A stretch of DNA of 64,000 nucleotides from JBFMFR01 sp040752025 (GTDB lineage Bacteria > Chloroflexota > Anaerolineae > Anaerolineales > UBA4823): contig JBFMFR010000011.1 of NCBI GenBank assembly GCA_040752025.1, forward strand, positions 66,740 to 130,739, in the 5' to 3' direction. The notes beneath the pieces are model-generated. The model was given only the letters and a program-made list of their open reading frames with translations. It did not search any database and was not told where the DNA came from. Shown piece after piece: positions 48,969 through 57,041 of this stretch (positions within the stretch are counted from its first letter, which is position 1; each line of letters starts with the position of its first letter). The translations under genes and the position numbers were made by a program.

Positions 48969-51809
48969 TTACCTTTCTTCAGCGCCGCTCAAAGTCACTG
49001 TTCCAGCGCTGCCATCCACCGTGACAACCTGCCCGCTGCGGATGCGCCTGGTAGCGGCGCCGGTGCCCAGCACTGCCGGGATGCCGTACTCACGCGCCAC
49101 AATCGAGCTGTGGCTGAGCGGGCCGCCGATGTCGGTGACCACTGCTGATGCCTGGGCAAAGAGCGGGGTCCAGGCCGGGGTGGTAATGCTGGCGACCAGC
49201 ACATCGCCCGGCCGCATCTGGTCGAAGTCCTGCGGGCCGTGCAATACTTTGGCTGGCGCGCTCACCTCACCAGGACTGGCGCCCACGCCTTTCAGGATGT
49301 CACCATCGGAATCTACGCTGCCTACAGCCAGCATCGACCCTACATCCATACCCAGCATCTTTTGCTTGGGCGGCAACTGCGGCGGCGGCGTGAGCTGCTG
49401 GTAAGCGCGCTGCAGGTCTTTGCGCTGGCGCACCTGCTCCACCAGGCTTTCCAGCAGCGACCCTTCCTCCAGGGCAGTCACCGCCCGCTGCAGCTCAGCC
49501 TGCTCCAGCCAATAGATATCGCCTGCCTCGGCGATCACCCCGGCCCTGGCGAAGCGCCGGCCCAGCTCGAGCAGCATCCTGCGCACTTGCGGGTAACCCA
49601 GGCCGATCTCGGCGATGCCGTCTTCCCGGTAAGGGGCCTGTGTCTGGGCGAACTTCAAAGCTTTCTCGAAGGCCCAGCGCTTGACCCCTTTCAGCCGGAA
49701 GAGCGCCGAGGCGACTGCCTGCTGGCGGCGCTCAGCCAAAGCTGTTTGGCGCTCATACGGGCTGTCCGCCTGAGCGGTGATGAACAGTTTCAGAGTTTCC
49801 AGCATTGGGGCAGGATCATCCATCGGCAGCGGGCGAGCAAAATCCATATCGTAGATCGAGTAGCCGTAGCGTTCCAGGTACTCGCAGAAGCGGATTTTCC
49901 ACGATTCCCATTCTGCGGGACAGGAAGTCCCGTCAGCTTCCAGATCCTCCGGCAGTAAATTATCCTTCAGCAAGGCCGCCAGGCTTTGCGCCGGCGTGTG
50001 TACCAGGAAAGAGGCCAGGTTCTCATATTTACGGCACCACAGCGCCAGATCGTAAAGCGCTTTATCTCCCAGGATCGGCAGGCTGTCGAAGCCCAGTAAG
50101 AAGGCCGCAGCCGGGGGATCGCCCTCGCGCTGCGCGGTTTTTTCGTAGACTCGGGTAAAAAGCATTTCACTGCCAGCCGTCGGCCCCATGGTGCTGGCCA
50201 TCAGGGAAACCAGGTGCTCGCTAAAGGCATCCAGGACCTGGTCAACTGCCTGCACCAGTTCGCCTGATGAAAGATCATGCAGTGCCTGGGCGCTCCATTG
50301 CCCCACTACTTCTTTATAGTGTGGCAGGTAGGTCTCCTGCCAGCGCCTGACGCCGTTGCGCAGGATGTCCGGGAATTTGAAGATCATTTTCATGATCTTG
50401 ACCCACTGTATCGCCGTCATGCCGTAATCCTGGTAGGCATACCCATTGACGGTGACCATGATATCGTATGGGAGTGCATCGGGTGAGACAGCCATCAACC
50501 CTAAAAATTCCTTCAAGGATCGGTTGACCTTGGCAAAGCCCCAGGTGGCGAACAGCGGGCTGAGCGGGTTCGGCATCAACTCAACGATGCTGGCGCGGAT
50601 GCACTGGCTGTTCGGGCGCGGCAGGGGCCACTCAGCGGGCGGAGCATACTCCGCTGGCACAGCCGCCGGCGGCTCGGGCAGCGCCGTGATCGGGCGCGCC
50701 TGCAGGATGGCGAAAGCGCCGTCCAGCCAGGCCCATTCGATATCCATCGGGACAGGAAGCCCCGCCGTCATCTGGTAGAGCTGCTCGATCTGCACTCCCA
50801 GGCGCGCCAGTTCGGCCGCCGCCGCGTCGCTCAAGACAGGCACCTGGCGCAAGGCGTCTGGCACAGGCTCTTCGTGAGTGCCGCCGTTCACCCGCACAGT
50901 CATCACCTGCTTATCGGCCGTGTCGCGTTGGAGCACTTCGCCGCTGGTCTTATCGACCACCAGGTTGTCTGGCGTGACCAGCCCGCCCACCACGGCCTCG
51001 CCCAGGCCCCAGGCTGCGCTGATCATGGCCTGGTCGCGCCGCCCGTTCACGGGGTTGGCCGTGAACAGGATGCCAGCCGCCTCGGCCGGCACCAGCAATT
51101 GCACCACAACCGCCAGGGCAACCTGGTCGGGCTGGATGCCCTGCGAAACTTCCTGTTTCGGCGAAACAGGAAGTTTCGTCCGGGCGCGATAGCTGATCGC
51201 CCGCCCGGTCCACAAGCTGGCCCAACACCTGCGAACCGCATCCAGCACGGCTCCCGCGCCGCTGACGTTCAGGTAAGTTTCCTGCTGCCCGGCAAAGGAA
51301 GCTTCTGGCAGGTCTTCGGCAGTGGCCGACGAGCGCACCGCCACCGCCGGGTTCTGTCCGGGCAGGGAGGCGTAAGCCTGCACGATGGCATTGGCCAGAT
51401 CGGCCGGGATCGGGGCGCGGGTAAACGCCTGGCCGATCGCCTCGGACGCCTGCTCCAGGGTGGAGGGCCGCGCCGGGTCGATGCCTTGCAGGGCCTCCAG
51501 GATCACCGGCATGAGTTCGTTTGCCTGCACGAACTCGCGGTAAGCGTGGGTAGTCAGGTTGAAGCCGCCCGGAACAGGCAGGCCAGCCGCCAGCAAACGC
51601 GCCAGCGAGGCGCCCTTGCCGCCCACCAGTTCCAGCGTTGCCTGCGAATCTCCCAGGTCGATAACATATGCAAGTTGATCTGCTTTCGATTCCATCATGG
51701 CCTCCTTCTGATCGACGTCTGCGCTTGAGTAGTTTTCCAATACCGCTGCGTCCATTTGTTGCGCGGTTGTCAAGTGATTGCGCCGCACCTGCGGCATAGT
51801 TTTATTCAT
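48969..51809 (-). CDS. PEP-utilising enzyme, rifampicin phosphotransferase/PEP synthase-like
   Basis: This 946-residue protein has an N-terminal ATP-grasp domain (LVGGKGASLARLLAAGLPVPGGF, SSATAEDLPEASFAGQQETYLN), a long middle domain and a C-terminal swivelling phosphohistidine domain with the catalytic His in GGPLSHSSIVARE. It lacks the C-terminal PEP-binding TIM barrel of true PEP synthase, so the order ATP-grasp - substrate domain - His domain matches rifampicin phosphotransferases and related orphan enzymes. The ATG at 51809 has GGAGG upstream and overlaps the preceding gene; an internal ATG at 51695 with AGGAGG is an alternative. Palindromic repeats lie inside the gene, one pair adding about 13 residues. 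The acceptor substrate is unknown. Confidence 0.82.
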   Translation of the reverse strand: MNKTMPQVRRNHLTTAQQMDAAVLENYSSADVDQKEAMMESKADQLAYVIDLGDSQATLELVGGKGASLARLLAAGLPVPGGFNLTTHAYREFVQANELMPVILEALQGIDPARPSTLEQASEAIGQAFTRAPIPADLANAIVQAYASLPGQNPAVAVRSSATAEDLPEASFAGQQETYLNVSGAGAVLDAVRRCWASLWTGRAISYRARTKLPVSPKQEVSQGIQPDQVALAVVVQLLVPAEAAGILFTANPVNGRRDQAMISAAWGLGEAVVGGLVTPDNLVVDKTSGEVLQRDTADKQVMTVRVNGGTHEEPVPDALRQVPVLSDAAAAELARLGVQIEQLYQMTAGLPVPMDIEWAWLDGAFAILQARPITALPEPPAAVPAEYAPPAEWPLPRPNSQCIRASIVELMPNPLSPLFATWGFAKVNRSLKEFLGLMAVSPDALPYDIMVTVNGYAYQDYGMTAIQWVKIMKMIFKFPDILRNGVRRWQETYLPHYKEVVGQWSAQALHDLSSGELVQAVDQVLDAFSEHLVSLMASTMGPTAGSEMLFTRVYEKTAQREGDPPAAAFLLGFDSLPILGDKALYDLALWCRKYENLASFLVHTPAQSLAALLKDNLLPEDLEADGTSCPAEWESWKIRFCEYLERYGYSIYDMDFARPLPMDDPAPMLETLKLFITAQADSPYERQTALAERRQQAVASALFRLKGVKRWAFEKALKFAQTQAPYREDGIAEIGLGYPQVRRMLLELGRRFARAGVIAEAGDIYWLEQAELQRAVTALEEGSLLESLVEQVRQRKDLQRAYQQLTPPPQLPPKQKMLGMDVGSMLAVGSVDSDGDILKGVGASPGEVSAPAKVLHGPQDFDQMRPGDVLVASITTPAWTPLFAQASAVVTDIGGPLSHSSIVAREYGIPAVLGTGAATRRIRSGQVVTVDGSAGTVTLSGAEER
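49916..49932. repeat. Covarying palindrome, GGG/CCC version, in the PEP-utilising enzyme gene
   Basis: CGGGACAGGAAGTCCCG, the reverse complement of the 45491 core, lies within the coding sequence and is translated as DGTSCPAE. A looser copy with one mismatch lies at 50748-50764. Confidence 0.7.
51144..51178. repeat. Double covarying palindrome, GAA/TTC version
   Basis: CGAAACTTCCTGTTTCG (51144-51160) and CGAAACAGGAAGTTTCG (51162-51178) lie head to head, separated by one base, inside the PEP-utilising enzyme gene. They encode TKLPVSPKQEVSQ, an apparent in-frame insert between the conserved stretches RAISYRAR and PDQVALAVVVQ. Confidence 0.8.
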
Positions 51810-52119
51810 GATCTTTCCTCCAGTTTACGAGCGGGTCATCCATACGGTTCACAGAGACCAGCTCCAGGTTCAAATCCCATATGCGCGTCAGGATGCCTCG
51901 CAGGGATGATTGGTCTGCAACAATCCCCTCCAGCCTGGTGAAGCTGGCGCCGCTGGCATTTTTTTGCACCTGCACGCGCATGCCGTTCAACCAGCCCGAC
52001 CAACTTTGATCCAATTCACCTTCGACGACAATTTCGTAGAGACATTCTGCGGAGCAAGCTTCGGCGGGATAAGCTCCGGCAGAACTCGCTCTATCAGTTT
52101 TCTGTTCTTCGTTATCCAT
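51802..52119 (-). CDS. Conserved small protein with SWSGWLNG...VADQSSLRGIL motif, unknown function
   Basis: The 105-residue protein starts at the ATG at 52119 with GGAG upstream. After a polar N-terminal 30 residues it has one compact domain: YEIVVEGELDQSWSGWLNGM, FTRLEGIVADQSSLRGILTRIWDLNLELVSVNRMD. I recognise this as a small domain common in Chloroflexota and actinobacteria, where it is annotated hypothetical and often sits beside transporters or regulators. Its role is not known. It overlaps the start of the PEP-utilising enzyme gene by eight bases, so it is cotranslated with it, and it lies downstream of the MalT-type regulator. Confidence 0.7.
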   Translation of the reverse strand: MDNEEQKTDRASSAGAYPAEACSAECLYEIVVEGELDQSWSGWLNGMRVQVQKNASGASFTRLEGIVADQSSLRGILTRIWDLNLELVSVNRMDDPLVNWRKDHE

Positions 52120-52150
52120 TGCAAACTCCGTTCGTGGCAGAATCACCGGG

Positions 52151-52167
52151 CGAAACATCCTGTTTCG
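52151..52167. repeat. Covarying palindrome variant, intergenic
   Basis: CGAAACATCCTGTTTCG lies between the MalT-type regulator gene and the small conserved gene. It matches the GAA/TTC version with one core change (CATCC for CTTCC) and is the only intergenic copy I found. Confidence 0.6.
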
Positions 52168-52269
52168 CTCGAAGCCAGGTAATCTAAGCATACCCCACGA
52201 ATTGGGGAAATGTCATCCTTCAAATTGGGGATTGGATGGGGGAAAGGCTGGGGGAGGCAGCGGCTGCGC

Positions 52270-55194
52270 TCAGATCAGGTGCAAGTCGCGCGCCTTGGCA
52301 ACCGCCTCAGCACGATGGTGCGCATCCAGCCTGGCGTAGATGCTCTTCAAGTGCGAGCGGATGGTGCTGACCGCCACAAACAAACGGTCGGCGATCTCTT
52401 GCGTGGTCAGGCTGGAGTCCAGCAGGCGCAGCACTTCCATTTCGCGTTCGCTCAATGGTTCAACAGCCGCGCTCATGGCAAACTGCGTTTGGATAGCCCG
52501 CACCTGCGAGGGGAGCGCCGGGGCAGCGGCGAACAGGAAGTTCGCTGCCGCGCCAGCTTCCAACGCAGACAACAGCCGCCCGGCATAAGCGCTGCACACG
52601 TTATGCTGGATGGCCCTGCGCAGCAATTGTTCCAGCGCCTGCGCTGCAGAGCCTGGACTCCCGCCAGCCTCACCATATGCTGTATGACCATAAACAAAGC
52701 CCGTACGCGCGACATCCAGGATAGTGCGCACAAAATTGCCCGGTTCAGCCAGCGCCAGCATGTGCTCGAAGACGCCTTGCGCCTGGTCAACCTGGCCCAA
52801 ATCCAGCAGCGCTTGAGAGCGCAAGAGTTCGACTTCGACGAGCATCTTGACCCGCCCCTGTTCTTCTAACCAGGGCAGCATCGGGTCTAAAAGTTCCAAG
52901 GCATCTTCTGGATCACCGACTGTTATTTCGACCCAGGCCTGGAAGATACGTTCGTATTTGCGCAGGCGCTGGTCAATATCGTAACCAACGAGATCGCCCA
53001 CGTGCGCAGGCTCCTGCAAGGGGAGCCTGGCGGTGGATACCTCCTGCAAATAACGCTCAGCGGCAGATAAATCTCCCTGTCTGAACAAAACCTGGGCGCC
53101 GATGAAATCCACGACGCGGTCATCCAGTTCCGTAGCATCGAAGGCGCGTGCTAACTGCCTGGCCTGCTCCAGGCAGCGCTGAACACCCGGAGCATCACTC
53201 TGGGCCTGGCAGCACAACGCAAAAGAAGTGTAGCCCTCGATAGCGGCAAATTCACGCCAGGCCTGCACCAGCTCTATGCCACGTTCCAAATACCTGGAAG
53301 CCTGCTGCAGTTCATTCCATTCCATGTGCAGTTGTCCCAGGCCAATCAACGCCAGGCCCGCCACAGGCGCCAGCTCTCCCTGTGGGCCAACAGACAGGTC
53401 CAGGGCCTGCTGGAACAAAGCCTGGGATTGGTAAAGCTGCCCCTGGGCCATGCGCACATCAGCCAACTGGCACAGAGTCCCGATCATGACCAGCGGCTGG
53501 TCAGCCACTTTCGCTGTGCGAATCAAGGCCTCAACCGCCGCCCCGCGCTGGTGTAAATCCTCAATGGTCAACTGACCGATGAAAGAAACCCAGACAGCCA
53601 GGTTGTAGAAAAACCCCGAGCGTTCAGGGAGTTCTTCCAGCGCCTGGCGCGCCAGCCTCTCTGCCGAAAGGAAATCTGCAACAAAGACCGCCTTATAAGC
53701 TCGCAGCGCCTTCACTTCAGCCGCTACGTTGGGATGATGCGTCAGCCTGTCCAGGTGCGCTTCCAGGAGTTCCTCCGGCTGGCCGAAAATGGTCAGGCTG
53801 GCGACATAAACCAGATCCAGCCGCGGCCGGGCGCGTAAACAGTCCTCCGGTAAAGAACGGACCCAGCGGATCAACGTGTTCGATTCTCCGCGGTTGAGCA
53901 GGGTCTGTGCAATTTGCTCGATGAGCGCCGCGGCGTGCTCGAAGTCGCCGGCTGCCAGGGCGTGTTCGACAGCCTCGGCGCGCATGTCGTGCTGCTCGAA
54001 CCAGGCAGCCGCCTGCCCGTGCAGGCGCACGGCCGCCTGGGGAGCCTGCTGAGACAGGCGTTTACGCAGCAGGTCGGCAAACAGGCGGTGGTAACGGTAC
54101 CACTCGCGGCGGTCATCCAGGGGCAGCAGGAACAGGTTGGCGCGCTCCAGATACTCCAGCACCTGCTGGCCGGTTTCCAGGGCCGGCGCCTCGCCCTGGA
54201 TCGCCAGGCGTTCAATCATTTCTCGATCCTCAACCGCGCGGCTGCTCTCAAGCGCATCACACAGCGGGCCGCTCAGTCGCTCCAGAATGGAAGTCTTCAG
54301 CAAGAAACTCTGCACGCTTTCAGGTTGGCGTCCCAACACCTCTTCGACCAGGTAATCCAGGATGTAACGGTTGCTGCCGGTGAAGGCCTGGATAAAAGCG
54401 GAACGGCGGCTGCGCTCACGCTCCGAAGTTCCCTCGGCCTGTTCCTGGCGAGTGCGCCCTGGGAAATTCTGCAAAGCCAGCGCCGCCATTTGCAGCCCTG
54501 CCGCCCATCCCTCGGTCCGTTCTGCCAGGCCAGCCACCTCGGAGATACTCAGGTTCAGGCCTAAGGCTTGATTCAGCAGCGCCGTCGCCTCTTCAACCGA
54601 AAAGCGCAGGTCCGAGATACGCACTTCGGCAAGCTGGCCGCGCGCCCGCAGGCGCGCCAGGGGCAGCGGCGGGTCGGAGCGCGTCGCCAGGATCAAATGC
54701 ATCTGCGCAGGGGCATGTTCCAGCAAGTTGGTGATGAAATCCAGGACAACCTGCTCAGAGATCAAGTGAAAATCATCCAGGATGAGCACAAAAGGACTGG
54801 CATTGGCCTGCAAGCAATTGATAAGCTGCACGATGAGCTTGTCCAGCGAGCGCGGCTCGCCGGGCCGGGCATACGCCGCCAGCGCCTGCCCCACGGCAAA
54901 ACGCTCCCCGAGCGTGGGGACCACCTTTTGCAGCGCCGCCAGGAAATAAGCCAGGAAACGCGCCGGGTCGTTATCGCTTTCGTCCAAAGAAACCCAGGCA
55001 AGCGCATATCCGCAAGATTTGGCCCAATTCCCCAACAAGGTAGTCTTGCCATAACCAGCGGGCGCCGAAACCAGGGTCAGCCGGCGCGCCAGGCCCTGGT
55101 CCAGCAAAGCCTGCAAGCGCGCCCGCATCACCAGCCCCGGGCGCAGCACGGGGAGAATCAATTTGGTGTGCAGCAGTTGGATCGCTTCAGGCAT
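52270..55194 (-). CDS. LuxR family ATP-dependent regulator, MalT/LAL type
   Basis: The 974-residue protein has the MalT layout: KLILPVLRPGLVMR near the N terminus, Walker A in SAPAGYGKTTLLGNW (residues about 43-57), Walker B FVLILDDFHLI near 137, a winged region, then a long TPR-like superhelix (about 450-880) and a C-terminal LuxR helix-turn-helix (LSEREMEVLRLLDSSLTTQEIADRLF). Such proteins are ligand- and ATP-controlled transcription activators. It lies upstream, on the same strand, of the small conserved gene, the PEP-utilising enzyme and the MFS exporter, which are its likely targets. The inducer is unknown. Confidence 0.92.
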   Translation of the reverse strand: MPEAIQLLHTKLILPVLRPGLVMRARLQALLDQGLARRLTLVSAPAGYGKTTLLGNWAKSCGYALAWVSLDESDNDPARFLAYFLAALQKVVPTLGERFAVGQALAAYARPGEPRSLDKLIVQLINCLQANASPFVLILDDFHLISEQVVLDFITNLLEHAPAQMHLILATRSDPPLPLARLRARGQLAEVRISDLRFSVEEATALLNQALGLNLSISEVAGLAERTEGWAAGLQMAALALQNFPGRTRQEQAEGTSERERSRRSAFIQAFTGSNRYILDYLVEEVLGRQPESVQSFLLKTSILERLSGPLCDALESSRAVEDREMIERLAIQGEAPALETGQQVLEYLERANLFLLPLDDRREWYRYHRLFADLLRKRLSQQAPQAAVRLHGQAAAWFEQHDMRAEAVEHALAAGDFEHAAALIEQIAQTLLNRGESNTLIRWVRSLPEDCLRARPRLDLVYVASLTIFGQPEELLEAHLDRLTHHPNVAAEVKALRAYKAVFVADFLSAERLARQALEELPERSGFFYNLAVWVSFIGQLTIEDLHQRGAAVEALIRTAKVADQPLVMIGTLCQLADVRMAQGQLYQSQALFQQALDLSVGPQGELAPVAGLALIGLGQLHMEWNELQQASRYLERGIELVQAWREFAAIEGYTSFALCCQAQSDAPGVQRCLEQARQLARAFDATELDDRVVDFIGAQVLFRQGDLSAAERYLQEVSTARLPLQEPAHVGDLVGYDIDQRLRKYERIFQAWVEITVGDPEDALELLDPMLPWLEEQGRVKMLVEVELLRSQALLDLGQVDQAQGVFEHMLALAEPGNFVRTILDVARTGFVYGHTAYGEAGGSPGSAAQALEQLLRRAIQHNVCSAYAGRLLSALEAGAAANFLFAAAPALPSQVRAIQTQFAMSAAVEPLSEREMEVLRLLDSSLTTQEIADRLFVAVSTIRSHLKSIYARLDAHHRAEAVAKARDLHLI

Positions 55195-55531
55195 ACGTCA
55201 CTTTCGACGAGAAACCGGGTTTTTCATCGCTCCGGCGGGGAGATATTGCCAACCTGGCGCAATTTTTGCGAGGTATTCTTGCAAATCAAAAACCCGGTTT
55301 CTTTAAATCCAGGCATTGCAGATTATACTCAATATCCGCGCACTTGAAACGAGCAGGTTTCAACCCGTCAGGGCTTTAATGATCCGTTCCCAAAATCCGC
55401 TGATCGGTTTCCTCCGTCCATACAACCTGCCTCTGACCCATACAAAATACATAGCACAATCGTTCTTTTTTAGAGATCAACGTGGTAAAATAATCCCGCC
55501 CAGCCAAATTCACGAAGGGAACACACCCGCC
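55195..55531. other. Intergenic region between divergent regulator and YcaQ-like genes
   Basis: This 337-bp gap contains a MITE-like element (55210-55302) and a TAAAAT -10-like box at 55486-55491 for the downstream gene. An open frame reaches back to 55316 but shows no conserved sequence before 55532. I see no RNA gene. Confidence 0.6.
55210..55302. repeat. MITE-like repeat, family A, copy 2
   Basis: A 93-bp element with terminal inverted repeats AGAAACCGGGTTTTT (55210-55224) and AAAAACCCGGTTTCT (55288-55302), matching the copy at 46823-46916 at both ends and in TATTCTTGCAAATC near its right end. It sits just upstream of the MalT-type regulator. Confidence 0.7.
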
Positions 55532-56821
55532 ATGCAGCAGTTACGCCCTGTAGAAATCAGCAAAGTCACCGCCCGACGCTTCATCCTCGGGCGCCAGGGA
55601 TTGTGGCCCGGCCGGCGTTGGGCCGGGTTGGAAGGCAGCGCCCAGGCCCTGCACAACATGCAAGCCCTGCAACTGGACCCGCTCAACGTGGTCGCCCGCA
55701 GCCAGGACATCGCCCTGTACGGGCGGGTGCTGGATTACCGCCCAGAGTACCTGGATCAGGTCGCTTACCAGCAGCGCCAGTTCTTCGATTACGGCGCCAG
55801 CCTGTTCATCTACCCCATGCACGAGCTGCCCTACTGGCACGCGCACATGCAGCGCTGGCAGGATGTGCCGCGCTGGGCCGGGTTCGCTGCTGAGAATCCC
55901 CAGCTTCTTGAGCAGGTGCGCGCCGAGCTGCGCGCCCGCGGCCCGTTGGGCAACCGCGACTTCGACGGCAGCCAGCGCGTCAACAGCTATCGTGGGCGCA
56001 AAGACACCGCCCTGGCGCTGTTTTACCTGTGGCTGACCGGCGAGTTGATGATCCACCACCGGGAACGCTTCGAGCGCGTGTATTCCTTCCGCGATGAGAT
56101 CGCCCCGCCCGCTCACAATCATGCTGCCTCGCAGGCGGAAACGGAGGCCTACTTCGCCCGCAAAACCTGCGCCTTCCTGGGCCTGGTGCGAGCCGTCGAG
56201 TGGAAGAACAGCTTTGCCGATTACATCCACCAGAAAGTCAGCCTGGAAACGGCGCGCCAGCGGTTGGAACAGTTGCAAGAGGAGCATGTAATTGCGCCGG
56301 TGCAGGTAGCCGGTGATAAAGAGCTGCGCTACGCCCTGCACAGCGACCTGGAGGATTTGCACACCCTGGAAGCCGGGGGAATCCCCCCTGCCTGGCGCCC
56401 GCTGGGCCCGACCACCCAGGACGAAGCCGTACTCCTGGCTCCCTTGGAGATCGCCAGCGCCCGCGGGCGGGCCAGGTGGCTGTTCGACTTCGATTACGTC
56501 TGGGAAGTCTACAAGCCGGCCGCCCAGCGGCGCTGGGGTTACTACACCCTGCCGGTCCTGTACGGCGACCGCCTGGTGGCGCGCCTGGACCCCCGCCTGG
56601 AGCGCAAAAGCATGACCCTGCAAATCCTGGGCTTCTGGTTAGAAGCGGATGCACCGGCTTCCGACCCGGCCTTCGCCGCCGCCCTAGGGCGCGCCCTGGG
56701 TCGCGGCCTGGCGCGCTTCGCCCGTTTCGTCAAAGCGCAGCAGGTGGATATGCAGGCCATCCAGCCCGCCGAGCTGCAAGCCGGGGTGCAAGCCGCCTTC
56801 GATCGAGATTTCTCGTCCTGA
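55532..56821 (+). CDS. YcaQ/AlkZ-like winged-helix protein (HTH_42 family)
   Basis: The 429-residue protein matches the YcaQ family (winged-helix DNA-binding, HTH_42): ISKVTARRFILGRQGL at the start, LQLDPLNVVARSQDIALYGR, YEW-type aromatic segments (MHELPYWHAHM), RGPLGNRDF and a C-terminal half with LEPLEIASAR-type and YYTLPVLYGDRLVARLDPRLERK motifs. E. coli YcaQ and Streptomyces AlkZ are DNA glycosylases that unhook interstrand crosslinks or bulky alkyl adducts. The start is the ATG at 55532, where family similarity begins. It is monocistronic. Function in repair is inferred from the family. Confidence 0.83.
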   Translation: MQQLRPVEISKVTARRFILGRQGLWPGRRWAGLEGSAQALHNMQALQLDPLNVVARSQDIALYGRVLDYRPEYLDQVAYQQRQFFDYGASLFIYPMHELPYWHAHMQRWQDVPRWAGFAAENPQLLEQVRAELRARGPLGNRDFDGSQRVNSYRGRKDTALALFYLWLTGELMIHHRERFERVYSFRDEIAPPAHNHAASQAETEAYFARKTCAFLGLVRAVEWKNSFADYIHQKVSLETARQRLEQLQEEHVIAPVQVAGDKELRYALHSDLEDLHTLEAGGIPPAWRPLGPTTQDEAVLLAPLEIASARGRARWLFDFDYVWEVYKPAAQRRWGYYTLPVLYGDRLVARLDPRLERKSMTLQILGFWLEADAPASDPAFAAALGRALGRGLARFARFVKAQQVDMQAIQPAELQAGVQAAFDRDFSS

Positions 56822-56840
56822 TCTTTCTCGTAAGAGGCCC

Positions 56841-56934
56841 CATTGACTGACAGATTTTATTTCACCACGAAGAACACCAAGAACACAAAGATTTTTCGAA
56901 AAAACTCCGTGGTTTCTCTGTGGTCTCCGTGTTA
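56841..56934. repeat. MITE-like repeat, family B, copy 1
   Basis: An AT-richer element starting CATTGACTGACAG with imperfect inverted arms (TTTCACCACGAAGAACACC and the complement-like CTGTGGTCTCCGTG). A copy in opposite orientation lies at 61872-61970. The 12-bp sequence CGTAAGAGGCCC occurs at 56829-56840 and again at 56980-56991, so it flanks this element as a direct repeat. Confidence 0.65.
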
Positions 56935-56999
56935 GATGCGCAGATCAGGCCCTCCGCAGTTGATTTGTCAGCCAAACAGCGTAAGAGGCCCAATTCCGG

Positions 57000-57005
57000 T
57001 ATAAT
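57000..57005 (+). promoter_or_regulatory. -10 box of the Ser/Thr kinase gene
   Basis: TATAAT lies 36 bases before the kinase ATG and just after the second copy of the CGTAAGAGGCCC direct repeat. No convincing -35 is visible, so the element insertion may have altered the promoter. Confidence 0.5.
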
Positions 57006-57041
57006 AAACCGGAACAAAACTGTGCGCGGGAGGTGCACAGC

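Noticed and set aside
50748..50764. A further covarying palindrome in the PEP-utilising enzyme gene
   Set aside because: It has one mismatch in the pattern and encodes GLPVPMDIEW, which looks like native enzyme sequence, so it may be chance.
55541..56623. A 360-codon open frame on the minus strand
   Set aside because: Antisense to the YcaQ-like gene; no recognisable motif.
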